Of a stretch of 64,000 nt of DNA, positions 47,441 to 57,394 are shown piece by piece. The first letter of the stretch is position 1, and every line of letters begins with the position of its first letter. Below the pieces are notes generated by a model. The model was not told where the DNA came from and ran no database searches. It saw only the letters and a list, made by a program, of their open reading frames with translations. The position numbers and the translations under genes were made by a program. This DNA comes from Fagopyrum homotropicum (taxonomy: Eukaryota; Streptophyta; Magnoliopsida; Caryophyllales; Polygonaceae): contig BSWB01000005.1 of NCBI GenBank assembly GCA_033239125.1, positions 137,264,494-137,328,493 on the forward strand. The letters run 5' to 3'.

Positions 47441-47801
47441 CCGAGTTGTGTCCTACCTTTGTTTTGACCGCATCGGGTCATATTTAACCTGTCCAAGTCA
47501 TGTCTTGTCGTGTCCCCGTGTCCGACAAGGCAGGATACGAGACACCCAACCTTCTAGAAATGTTTGTTCATCATAGAAAATTTAGAATAATTTTTTTTTT
47601 AAAGTTGATATAGTTTATCATTTAGAAGTTAAATGTAACCATAATTTTTTTACCTAAAAAACTAAATAAAAATGAGGTAGTCTACAATCCACTTAGATAA
47701 ACTTAAATGGTTAAAAAAACATATTATGATTTTGCAAACAACGCCTATCATCTACACACAATAAGATTTTGTTAGCGGTGATTTAATTTCATTATTTAAA
47801 A

Positions 47802-49378
47802 AGAGAAAATTATCTAAATAGTACCCCATTTTTTAGGCTGACTAAACTTTAGTACACTGTCTTTTAAACTATCAGAGCGATACCTCACCTATTGACCCCG
47901 ACCGAAGAGTAGTACCTCGATTACTATTCACACGTTAAATTGTCTTTACGGTGTTAAATTCCAGGGGCAAATTTGTCCATATACTATTCCATTTTAAAAT
48001 TTACTTTTCGAGACCTTCTTTGCAAAATCCTCAAATTTTTTTCAAACCCTAATTTTCTCTCACCCGTACTCCATCGCCTCTCAGATCTCTATATCCCCTT
48101 TCTTCAATCTCTTTAGCCTTTCCTTCTATTTCTCTCCGATCTGTCTCTGCCAGTCCGTACGATTAATTAGGTGCTTCTAGTGATACTGTTTTCATCTTGT
48201 TTCAGATCTTGAGGTTTATTGATCGGAAGTTCGTGGTGGTTCGTCGATTAACTAACGGCGTCACCGGAGGACTCTTCTTCTTCGCTACATGAAGTGCTAA
48301 TCGCCGGTTTAGGTGTTGAAGTCCATGAAACCGCTAATTCTCATCATCGTCGGTACTACTATCATTGTCGTCGTAATCTCATCAATCATCACCAAGCTCT
48401 TCTCTAGATAGAAATTCAGCAGATCCGCCTCCAACAACATTAGATCTGGCAACACAATTATCACAAACGGTCACAATCCGATCAAACTAGACAACAGAGG
48501 CTTTCCATGGCGTTAGAGAATGGCAAATGCGATAGAGCGACGTCGTTGTGTGTTTCTCCACCGGAAAATTAGCCGAATGGACCTTGTCATCGCACAAATG
48601 TTTTAGCCTCCGATTTATAGAGTTCACAATTGCTCCCTTTCACCGCTATAACAGTCTGCTTGAGTTATTGACTAAAGAAAATTAGAGGAGATGGAGAAGA
48701 AGATTGAAAAGAGATATTGAGTTGGTGGGATTTGTATATGGCTGGACTAGATCTAATTTCACATCATCATGTTTAGATCCAGAAGCACAAAAGCTATCTT
48801 TCGTTTGAGGTCTCAATTTTAGTTGGATAGAAGTTGTGAGAATCTGAGATTTGCTCATACTTTCCCTGTTTTGGTAAGTTCCATTGGACATTGCTCGATG
48901 TGGAAGCTTTCAATTGATGATCATTCTTCTGTTTTTGTAGAGACTGGACTGATTTTAGGTTTGATTGTACATGGAGTTCAAGCTGCACACAAGTAAATAT
49001 ACATTTAGTTGGTTTTGCTTTCCTTCTGCTTCTCTTTCTTCTAAATTCCAAGTTCTTACTTCTAGTTCAAGATGTTGATTTCCACCTACAACACGTTGAT
49101 ACGTTGAGAACCGATGTAATTTGTGGTGGTTCATCGAAAGAAGTCATGGATACTCTGCAAAGAAGGCCACGAAAAAGGAAAATTAAAAATGGAATAATAC
49201 ATGGACATTTTTGCCCCTGGAATTTAACACCGTTAAAACAATTTAACGTGTGAACAGTGATCGAGGTACTACTCTTTGGTCGGGGTCAATAGGTGAGGTA
49301 CCGTTCTGATAGTTTAAAAGATGGGGTACTAAAGTTTAGTCAGCCTAAAAGATTGGGTATTGTTTAGATAATTTTCTC
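47802..49378. mobile_element. Pack-MULE-like element with 9-bp duplication
   Basis: A 1577-bp element between perfect 9-bp duplications TATTTAAAA (47793-47801, 49379-49387). Inverted repeats of about 178 bp begin AGAGAAAATTATCTAAA; shared blocks include GGCTGACTAAACTTTAGTAC, ATAGGTGAGGTAC and TCCAGGGGCAAA. There is no transposase. The interior (about 48000-49190) has the composition of a plant gene 5' end: CT-rich leader, a short open frame, and splice-like GGTAAGTT near 48873. This looks like a Mutator element that has picked up gene sequence. Donor gene not identified. Confidence 0.85.
48325..48410 (+). pseudogene. Captured gene fragment with one membrane segment
   Basis: An ATG at about 48325 gives MKPLILIIVGTTIIVVVISS... 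ending after about 28 residues with KLFSR and TAG. In the same frame beyond the stop, KFSRSASNNIRSGNTIITNG and PIKLDNRGFPW continue. The hydrophobic run followed by a basic and polar stretch looks like the start of a type II or single-pass membrane protein. Lies between the inverted repeats of the Pack-MULE-like element. I do not recognise the parent gene. Confidence 0.5.
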
Positions 49379-49387
49379 TATTTAAAA

Positions 49388-49750
49388 ATAAAGTATTTTA
49401 TTTAAAATCATAAAATAAAATAGTAAAAAAAAACGATTTTAGGTATTTAATAAATTTACCAAATTGTAACCTGAATTCAAATCCAAATCCAAAATATTAC
49501 AAGGCAGATCCTTTGAATTTTCAAATTCAAAATACTAGGAGTATGTCGAGCCGTCAACTTTAATTTAACTGCAATGTAGCTTGATTTTACAACATGATAA
49601 AAACAAAATGTCAAAGTTAAGTAAGTTTTTTTGAGATTTGTCTCTAAACTTATAATATAAATATTTTAGTAAATATACTCCTAATCAAACACCTTACCTT
49701 TTTACTTCAATTTAATAACAGTGGTAAAAATTAAAGATACACAAACCTAT
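49388..49750. other. Spacer between Pack-MULE-like element and OTU-Mutator
   Basis: AT-rich and featureless. Confidence 0.4.
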
Positions 49751-49816
49751 TAAAAAATCCAGGCTTACTATTCGGGCAGATTCGCGCCTTCATAGAGGCG
49801 GAGTCCGCCCGCGCCA

Positions 49817-49921
49817 AGAGGGACGCGGAGGCGGAGTGCGCCTCCGCGCCAGTCCGCGCGCATGTGGACTGGGCATGCGCGAGGACTGGCGCGGAGGCGC
49901 ACTCCGCCTCCGCGTCCCTCT
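49817..49921. repeat. Perfect 39-bp-stem GC-rich hairpin
   Basis: Arms 49817-49855 and 49883-49921 are exact reverse complements, with a 27-nt loop that itself contains GCGCATG/CATGCGC. The sequence is built from GGCGGAG/CTCCGCC. It lies in the left end of the OTU-Mutator. Confidence 0.95.
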
Positions 49922-49996
49922 ACCCGTTATATTTTTAAATAAATGACCATTGGAAATAGCCGTTGGGGAATATAGCCGTTGTGGATTTTTCGAGCC

Positions 49997-50003
49997 TATA
50001 TAA
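49997..50003 (+). promoter_or_regulatory. TATA box of Mutator transposase
   Basis: TATATAA 72 bp upstream of the ATG at 50075. Confidence 0.6.
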
Positions 50004-51766
50004 TAACATTTGAAGTCATTGTATCATTCACTTTGATCCAAACCTCAACAACGTAAACAAAAAAAGTCGTTAAAATGTCGTCGTATTCCGAAGAAGTTGA
50101 TGTAGAATCCGATGGTGAAAGTTCTATGATGCCGTTCGATATTGAAAAATATAGTGATCCGGAAGAAATTCTCGCACAACTTGAAGTAAGTGTACAAACT
50201 CATTTATACTTTACTCATATGTCGTTTTATTTAGTCGGAATTGTAGAATTATCAAGGTTAGAATAGAGAAACGGAATTGTAGAATTAGCAATGTTACAAT
50301 AGAGAATCGGAAATGTAGAATTAGCAATGTTACAATAGAGAATCGAAATTATAGAATTAGTAATGTTAGAATAGAGAATCGAAATTATAGAATTAGCTAT
50401 GTTAGAATAGATAATCGAAATTATAGAATTTTACAATGTTAGAATAGAGAATCGGAATTGTAGTTTAGACATTTAAGAATAAAATGATGTGTATTTTTAA
50501 AATAATACTCTATGTTATTTTTATTTAGGATCTTATGGATTATTTTCGTGCTCTCGGTACCAATTATTCGTCAAAATTTGAGCTTCATTGATATTTTGCG
50601 GATAGAAAGAACTTATTGGGGTGGGCTCGGTATGTGGCCAACGCTATGAATATGGTCTTGGTCATTAAAAAATCATGGTTGGATAGAAGGGGTTTTCGTA
50701 TCCTACAATTGGGTTGTGATAGACACGGAGGACCTAGAAAAGAAAAAGACGTAGATCCTGATCATGTTCCAAGTTCTAGCTGGAAAAAAAACTCGAAGAA
50801 GTGTATGTGTTTGTTTGAGTTTGTAGGAACCCAAATTGAAGAAGAAAAGTGGACGGTGAGGGTTGTATGTGGAATCCACAACCATATAATTCCTTCGGTG
50901 TTAAGAGGTCATGCATATGTTGGACGTATGACTCTAAAGCAGAGCCGAAAGGTGGAGCGTGAATTGAATTCTGGCTTAAAACCGAGACATATATTAAAAT
51001 CCGTGCAATTAGAGGATCCCGACAATGTCACCTCCATCCGTCAAGTTTACAACACCGTTTTGAAGATTAGAATGGAACAAGCCGAAGGAAGAGGTTCATT
51101 ACAACAAGCACTTCACACATTGACGGACGTATTTACTATGTAAACATTCGGAGAAGTCAAGATTCCGATAAAGTGATTGATTTCTTTATCTCACATCCCG
51201 ACTCGAGGCATTTGCTCAACATGTTTCCCTATGTTATTGTGATGGACTCGACATATAAGACCAACAAGTAAGTTTCAATTCAAGGAACATTTTTATTTTA
51301 TTTCATGCACTCAATCATCTTTTCCTTAGAAATTGTAACTCAATCGTTGTTTCGTATTACTTTTAGGTACAATATGCCATTGTTGGAGATCGTAGGCATC
51401 ACTAGCACCAAGAAGACATTCGCAAATTGCTTTTGTGTTCATGGCACAGGAGAATAGAGATCACTACGAGTGGGCTTTGAGGACGGTCCGTTATTTGTTT
51501 TACGGAAAGACGCCGAAGGTGATTACCACTGATCGTGAGCTTGGTCTTATAAGCGCCTTGAGTATAGTATTTCCCGATGTGAAGCATATATTGTGCACGT
51601 TTCACATAAAGTGCAATATAGTTAACAGAGCGGCCCTTGTTTTGCGCAATAAGAAAGCGGAAGTACTCTTCATATCCCATTGTCATGCCTTGTTCGAGTC
51701 AAGATCCCCTGGAAGCTACCAACGCCGTTTGCTGGAAATGAGAGACTATTGGCAATCATCTCCGAG

Positions 51767-53592
51767 GTTATTGATAACACGATTTATGACTTAGTTTTAG
51801 GTAATCATTTACATAGATTTCTCACTCATTCATGCATGGTTTAGCACTAGTTCACGACGTTTTGCACTCAATTCATGTATTTTGCCGAGATAGACGTCTA
51901 CACGGACTTGTGCGTGTTTTATAGGTATTTCGGGAGATTTAGGAGCAAAACGATACGTTTGAGGATCGTTCATCTAGATGACACACCCTCGGACTCATTA
52001 GGACACAAGTTAAAGGCTAAGGAGGACTCATGGAGCCTTGCCAACACTCGCCATGCACCAAACCACAGCTTAATGATCCAAAGCGAAGTTTCTGCACAGA
52101 ATCACGGTTCTCTGACACTCCACGGCCGTGGAATCAACCGTGGATTTTGCCAGATTCTTGTGACAGCTGTGCCACGACTCTCATGGCCAGCTCATGCAAG
52201 TTTGTTATAAAAGTGGTCCTTCATGGACTGTGAGAGGCAGCTGGGAGTTGGGGAGTAGCTCATCCATTATCCATTTCTCTCTAACAAGAAATATTCTCTC
52301 AAGAAGAAGTTTTTTTAGGAAGGAAAGTGTCAAAGAGAAGAAGAAGAGCTCCATTGAAGAGGAGAAGAAGAACACACACCATAGTCTTTGTATTCCGGAT
52401 TCTATTTCTAAGAGTTGTATGAATCATTGAACCTTCTTTTGGAAGGATTGTGAGTTATTCTAATTCCATTTTCAGCTTGGTTTTGTTTTAGTTCACTTGT
52501 CCATCTCTTTTCCTTCATTATCTTGCAATGGATGTTATGATTTTATGTTTGTTTGTTTCGATTTCTATTATGAACGTTGTAGGCTAAATTGATGTGGTTC
52601 TAGGGTAAGGAAAGGATGGTTATGGCTAGGGCTATGATAGGACGGACTTAGATTTACCTTTGGATGACTTGTGTTTATGAACGTAGCTGCTGTTAGAAAT
52701 CACGGGTAGTTCTGTCTGACCACGGCCGTGGTTTAGGTAGAACAAACCGTGATTTTCCCTGGTTCGAAGGATCTTGCCTTAGATCTATAGAATGTTGAAA
52801 TCCTAAGTGTTTGTTGAGTTTAATCTACCCTAGGGTAACCTAGTGTTAGTAACTAAGTGTTAGGAGAGACTTACCCGGTAATCCTTGCTCTTAGATTCTA
52901 AAGATAACAAACCTTAGGTAGTGGTGAGCCTAATAAGCCGCCATTGGATTAGATGTGCTAGGATAGTTGTTTAGGACTTTCCTTTCCAAGACTTACCCGG
53001 TAAGGATAGGTTAGACCCCTAATTAACAATCCGGTTTGTGTGGAATTCCTATCCTTAGGTTCTTAGAGACTTACCCGGTAATGAGACCTTAGGAGTGGAC
53101 TAGTTGGACCATGAGACCTACCCGGTAATTGATCCCAATCTAGAAACGCTTAATCCCAACATATCATAGTTAATCCAAGGAATGAATAGATAACTTGAGT
53201 CCTATGCCATAACCGGAATTTCCAACCCCTAGAACCCGTCTTTTCTTTCTTTGATCATTATCTTGTTTAGCTTGTTTACTTGTGTTGATTCATAGTTTAG
53301 CTTGATTGTTTACTTTGCATGAATTGTGATCTTGGATTGATCACCAAAAACCAACCAAAAAAACATTTGAGATTTTCTTTTCTTTATTTTCCTTCTTTTC
53401 TTTCAACCTAGATCTTTACTAAATTCAATCACAATTCGAATCAATTTCACCTTAGTCTTTGTGTTCAACCTCGGAATACTAACCCTTCTACAAACGTCCC
53501 GTACACTGCGGGTTTCGCTAGGTAGTTAGGAATTAGTTCGAGTTATAAATTTAAAACCCATTTGCGCATCACAATCTTAGCGTAACAGTTAT
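51767..53592. mobile_element. Solo LTR (1816 bp) inside Mutator transposase
   Basis: The LTR spans 51772-53587, begins TGATAACACG and ends CGTAACA, with a perfect 5-bp duplication GTTAT (51767-51771, 53588-53592). It has a promoter-like TTATAAAAG near 52206 and no gag or pol. Excision in thought with one GTTAT restores ...SSPRLLTYLETTWLD..., so the insertion is certain. It carries four copies of a TACCCGGTAA motif and two of CCACGGCCGTGG. Confidence 0.9.
52871..53127. repeat. Four copies of GAC(T/C)TACCCGGTAA
   Basis: Near-palindromic T(T/C)... TACCCGGTAA words at 52871, 52993, 53071 and about 53118, spaced 122, 78 and 47 bp, inside the solo LTR. Confidence 0.85.
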
Positions 53593-54973
53593 TGACCTAT
53601 CTCGAGACGACTTGGCTTGACCCGTACAAGGAGGCAATCGTTCGAGCATGGACTGACCTACATCATCATTTTGACACACGAACGACAAATGCATAAGTTA
53701 TTAAAACATTCACTACATTGTTAAACATTTCTTCATTTTCTGTAATAAACCTTTCTTCTTAGGTGTGAGTCCGTGCACAAGTTGTTGAAGCAAACACTAG
53801 ATTCTAGTGTTGGAGGATTTCAGTTGGTTTCTGATAGCATACATTTGATGGTCACGGACCAAGTCCAGAAGTTACAAGCTTCTCTAGAGATGTCACGGGA
53901 GAGGATTCCACGAGAGGTTGGTATACTAAAATTTAAATTGATGAAAACATTGTTAAATATTTATTTGGTATGTAATAAACCTTTTTTTGTAGGTGCGTAT
54001 ACCGAAATTTGACTTGCTCCGTGACTAAGAAATAAATGAGTGTTTCACGCTCTTATGGAATAATTACACCAAGGCTCGACATACAAGATATGGTGAAAGA
54101 TGTCGGGATAGTTATTGGAGAGAGGTTTATGGAGTGCCATGTGTGCATGACTTTAGACTAGCAATCCGGGCTCGTAGACCTATCTATTTGTCTCAGATAC
54201 ACCCATATTGGAAGCAAGTTCACTGGATTCCAGTTGTTTTTTCCGATGGTGATATTGGTGATGATGATGATGATCGTTTGAATCCGAGTCAAGCAACGCT
54301 GAACAAGTTTAAAGAAAGAATGGACTCAAATATGTATAGTCCGGATGAGCAAGATAAGATTGCATCTTTTCTGGAGGAAATGGAAAACCCCGGGGGTACG
54401 ACAATGAAGGAGCCGGCACAGAAGGTCAAAGCAAAGGGACGACCTCCAACCCCGAGATCAACTAGAAGAGAGCCTAGTTCTTTTGAGCATTCTGCTACAC
54501 GTGATCTTGGGCGTCCGAAAGGGAAGAAAGCTAAAGATGTAGATTCTACACCAGAGTTGACTCCTACGAGTAGAGCGCGTCGTACAGGAAAACAACCCGC
54601 GAAAGTCGGATTTTGTTTGAGGGAAGAAGATTTTCCAAAGTTCATGGAGCCTTATGTATCGAGAGTAAGGGATGTACCAGGAGACGGACATTGTGGATAT
54701 AAAGCAATTTCCGCGGTATTGGGATTCTCGGATGAGGATTACTTGATAATACGACGGGATATGGTTATGGAGTTAAATGCATGAAGGAAATTATATTCGA
54801 AGGTAACTCAATCTTTGCAGTGTATCATCCTCAATCAAGTTGACCAAGTCATTCAAAACGTTTATTGGACGAGTAAGTCTCCGTGTCCGGAAAAAAATTG
54901 GATGGAAATACCGATGATCGCATGTGCAGCAACCACCTACTATAAGATTGCATTGGTTGTCATAGGGAACATT

Positions 54974-55997
54974 CTAGCGACATTCCTGCCTATGATTGCC
55001 ACCGCTCCCAACCAAAGTCGATGATATGAACAATAACAGATATGCAGATGCAATAGTGTCATGTGGAGGCTCTACAAGGTCCAACATCTGAGCGGCTCTA
55101 CTCCTAATAGTCTCGCAAAATAGTTGTGAAGTCTGACGTCTAGCCTCTGCTGGTGATAACCCAAGACGATGAACCATCCAATCATGTCGGACACTATCAT
55201 CGACGGAAGTAAGTAATGCATCTCCATCAACTGGTAGTCCCATAATGATATGAACATCATGCAGCGCTATACCCATCTCCACCCATGGCATGTGAAATGT
55301 GTTTGTCTCTGGGTGCCACCTCTCGACAAACGTCGTAATTAGACAATGATCGACGCCGCTAAATTGTACGTCCTCTAAATCCGTGAGTCCGCTGCGTCTA
55401 GTCCAAACCATAAAAGTGGGTCATCTACATCTCGTCGCCACTCACGTAATCTACTAAAGGCGTCGAGCCTTCGAACAACTCTAATCACGGAGGAATCCAT
55501 ACCGGCCCATATAACGCTAGCTTTGTGGTCAGCATAACCTGTCAATAAAGGAGGAGGTACGTCCTCCTCTACCTGCTCCTCATCAAGTACATGCTCAGGT
55601 AAGTCATTCTGCTCCCTCTCAAAAGGTACATGCTCCTGCTTTGGTATGTCCTGCTGCTGCTGCTCTACCTCAACTGGTATCTCCTCGTGCTCATCCTCCA
55701 GTATATCATCTAAATGAGACATACTGTGCGCAGACTCCTCAGTGTCGTAATCAGCAGTAAGTGAAACGGTACGACATCCTCCTTGCCAAAAGCCTCTATG
55801 GGTGCATGAACCTCTGCCTCTATAGGTGCATCCACAGGTGCCTGAACTGATGCCTCTACAGCTGCATCTACAGGTGCCTGAACGGATGCCTCTACAGCTG
55901 CTGAAGCAAGTCTAACTCGTCGAGCTGCAGCCTCTCGACGGGCGGATGCTGTGACTATTCTCGTCGCCCTCTTCCTCTTCTCTCTAATGTTCCTCAT
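54974..55997 (-). pseudogene. Plant mobile domain (PMD) protein, frameshifted
   Basis: ATG at 55997. A basic N-terminus (MRNIREKRKRATRIV) leads into tandem VEASVQAPVDA repeats, an acidic stretch (LDDILEDEHEEIPVEVEQQQ) and then the plant mobile domain: TGYADHKASVIWAGMD, LREWRRDVDDPLLWFGLDA, LITTFVERWHPETNTFHMPW, VEMGIALHDVHIIMGLPVDG. Frameshifts near 55785 and 55390 break it, and it ends in the 3' zone of the OTU gene. PMD proteins (MAIN/MAIL type) occur both as host silencing factors and inside transposons; this copy belongs to the Mutator element. A possible upstream exon starts MEGDSDIESSRS at 56279. Confidence 0.8.
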
Positions 55998-56438
55998 CGC
56001 ACGCGGAATATTTTTTTAACTCAAATTTTTATTTTTCTATTATAATATACATATATATATATATATTACATTAACTATCATAAAATCGATAACAATACTA
56101 ACTATCGAAAATAATCCAATTTCAATTATTCCTAACTAGCCGAACCTTACTAAACTAACTAGTTTCAAGTCTAATGTAAAAAATAAATAAACGATAAAAA
56201 AACAATATTAACTAACCTCAAATCGAATCCACAAGTGGTCTACTCCTAGAACTCTCGATATCTGAATCTCCCTCCATTGTTGGACGTATCGAAGAAGAGA
56301 AGAAATGGATGAAAAGAAGAGAAAAAAAAACTCGAGGGCAAGGGAAGTGCACGACGGTTGCGAAACTCGAGGGCAAAGGACGCGCGACGGCTACGAAGAA
56401 AACAAGGGCAAGGAAGGGCTGACCTCCGCGCCTTGCCC

Positions 56439-56445
56439 TTATATA
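56439..56445 (-). promoter_or_regulatory. TATA box facing the PMD gene
   Basis: TATATAA on the - strand between GC-rich hairpin sequences, 160 bp upstream of the MEGDSDIESS start at 56279. Confidence 0.5.
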
Positions 56446-56467
56446 GGCGGAGGTGGGCTGGGTGGTC

Positions 56468-56494
56468 GCACTGGGCCTCGCGCAGGCCCAGTGC
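56468..56494. repeat. GC-rich hairpin at right end of OTU-Mutator
   Basis: GCACTGGGCCT and its exact reverse complement flank a 5-nt CGCGC loop. It overlaps the inverted 22-mer shared with the left end. Confidence 0.9.
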
Positions 56495-56580
56495 ACGAGG
56501 CATTGCGTGCAGTCGGAAGGCGCTTGCACGCCCTCCCTGCGCGCATGCGCCGGCCCCTTCGCCGGTGCCATTTAACATCA

Positions 56581-56833
56581 CTCTAAAAATTAAAAAAAAA
56601 TCCTATTTGACCAAAGTTTTTCAAAACAAAATACTCAATGAAAACTTCGAAACTCAATGTCAAGTTAATCTATATCAATAGATAATTTTTATTGGAAAAA
56701 CGCTTAACTTTAAATTTTTTATATTGACATAACACCTCAATCATAAAAAAACCCACCATTTATAAAATTAGATAAACTATAATACATTTTAGATAAAATT
56801 TTCTTTCTCGAAATTAATAAACCTAAGCGAAAT
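56581..56833. other. AT-rich junction between OTU-Mutator and LINE
   Basis: Nothing recognised; the left edge of the LINE lies somewhere here or shortly after. Confidence 0.4.
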
Positions 56834-57394
56834 ATGATACATAACAACTACTACCGGCAACTCACGAAAAAAAGCTCCCTACTGTTCACAGCAGAAATTA
56901 ACCCTAGCCGCCGGAAGTTCTTCCTATCCAGCTTTTTTCATCAGCCCTACCCACCCGGAAGAAATCCTTCCCCTAATCTGAACCCGCCCACCGCCCATTG
57001 TATATCACCTCCGATGGCTTCCTCCACCCCAATAGCCGCTGCAATATACCCCAGCACATCATCCCCGCTGATGCCCCAAATCAGATTTGTTTTGAAAAAT
57101 CAAACCCGTAACCAGATCCGCCGTCAAACGAGTAGATCTAAAGATCCAAAGGTTTGGCCCTTTGCTGAGCGGCGTAAAAGCCGGCGCTTCGGGTCATGTT
57201 TTGGATTTAGACAAAGAAGAAGCAAGTCAAATGTTTGGTGGTTTCTCCATCTTGAAGATCTATGGTGGATGTCGATGAAGCTCTGGAATCATAAAAAAAA
57301 AAGAGAAATAGACAAGAGAATGGAGAAGACAGAAGGCTCATTCCCGTTTTTTTCTCATCTCTTCAAACTAGAAGAAGCCCGATCGGCCGGCTAA
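56834..57394 (+). CDS. Upstream open frame in LINE leader
   Basis: 186 codons, with an internal Met (MASSTPIAAAI) at about 57012 as a more likely start. The product is Ser/Pro-rich, then basic (RRKSRRFGSCFGFRQRRSKS) and ends LEEARSAG. The stop overlaps the next ATG as TAATG. No domain recognised. A competing frame in the same DNA reads GPLLSGVKAGASGHVLDLDK, so this may be a damaged part of ORF1 rather than a separate gene. Confidence 0.3.
   Translation: MIHNNYYRQLTKKSSLLFTAEINPSRRKFFLSSFFHQPYPPGRNPSPNLNPPTAHCISPPMASSTPIAAAIYPSTSSPLMPQIRFVLKNQTRNQIRRQTSRSKDPKVWPFAERRKSRRFGSCFGFRQRRSKSNVWWFLHLEDLWWMSMKLWNHKKKREIDKRMEKTEGSFPFFSHLFKLEEARSAG

Larger units (their letters stand above)
50075..54998 (+). 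pseudogene. Mutator transposase with C-terminal OTU cysteine-protease domain, broken
   Basis: First exon MSSYSEEVDVESDGE... (50075 to about 50186, donor GTAAGT), second exon from 50530. Blocks in order: FAR1/MuDR-like N-terminus, CGIHNHIIPSVLRGH, IRRSQDSDKVIDFFISHPDS, VIVMDSTYKTNKYNMPLLEI (catalytic core, joined across an intron), NRDHYEWALRTVRYL, ITTDRELGLISAL, HILCTFHIKCNIVNRA, LTYLETTWLDPYKEAIVRAW, CESVHKLLKQTL. It then has a low-complexity linker (PKGKKAK) and an OTU motif VPGDGHCGYKAISAVLGFS with the D-G-H-C nucleophile. Lesions: TGA at 50589-50591, frameshifts near 51120 and 51430, the solo LTR at 51772-53587, and TGA at 54782-54784. OTU domains cleave ubiquitin linkages; their role in transposons is not known to me. 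Confidence 0.85.
49755..56580 (+). mobile_element. Large Mutator-like element: transposase-OTU gene plus convergent plant-mobile-domain gene
   Basis: Outer limits are approximate; no target duplication was found. Both ends are strikingly GC-rich and hairpin-forming in an AT-rich setting. An inverted 22-mer pair with 19/22 identity (49863-49884 and 56476-56497; core ACTGGGC(A/C)TGCGCGAGG) ties them together. Each end has a TATATAA box facing inward (49997-50003 on +; 56445-56439 on -). The left promoter drives a transposase-OTU gene, the right one a plant-mobile-domain gene, and the two converge near 55.0 kb. A 1.8-kb solo LTR sits inside the transposase. Confidence 0.75.

Noticed and set aside
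56246..56681. Several overlapping open frames of 93-117 codons on both strands
   Set aside because: Produced by the GC-rich hairpin end of the OTU-Mutator; all frames are open there because of composition.
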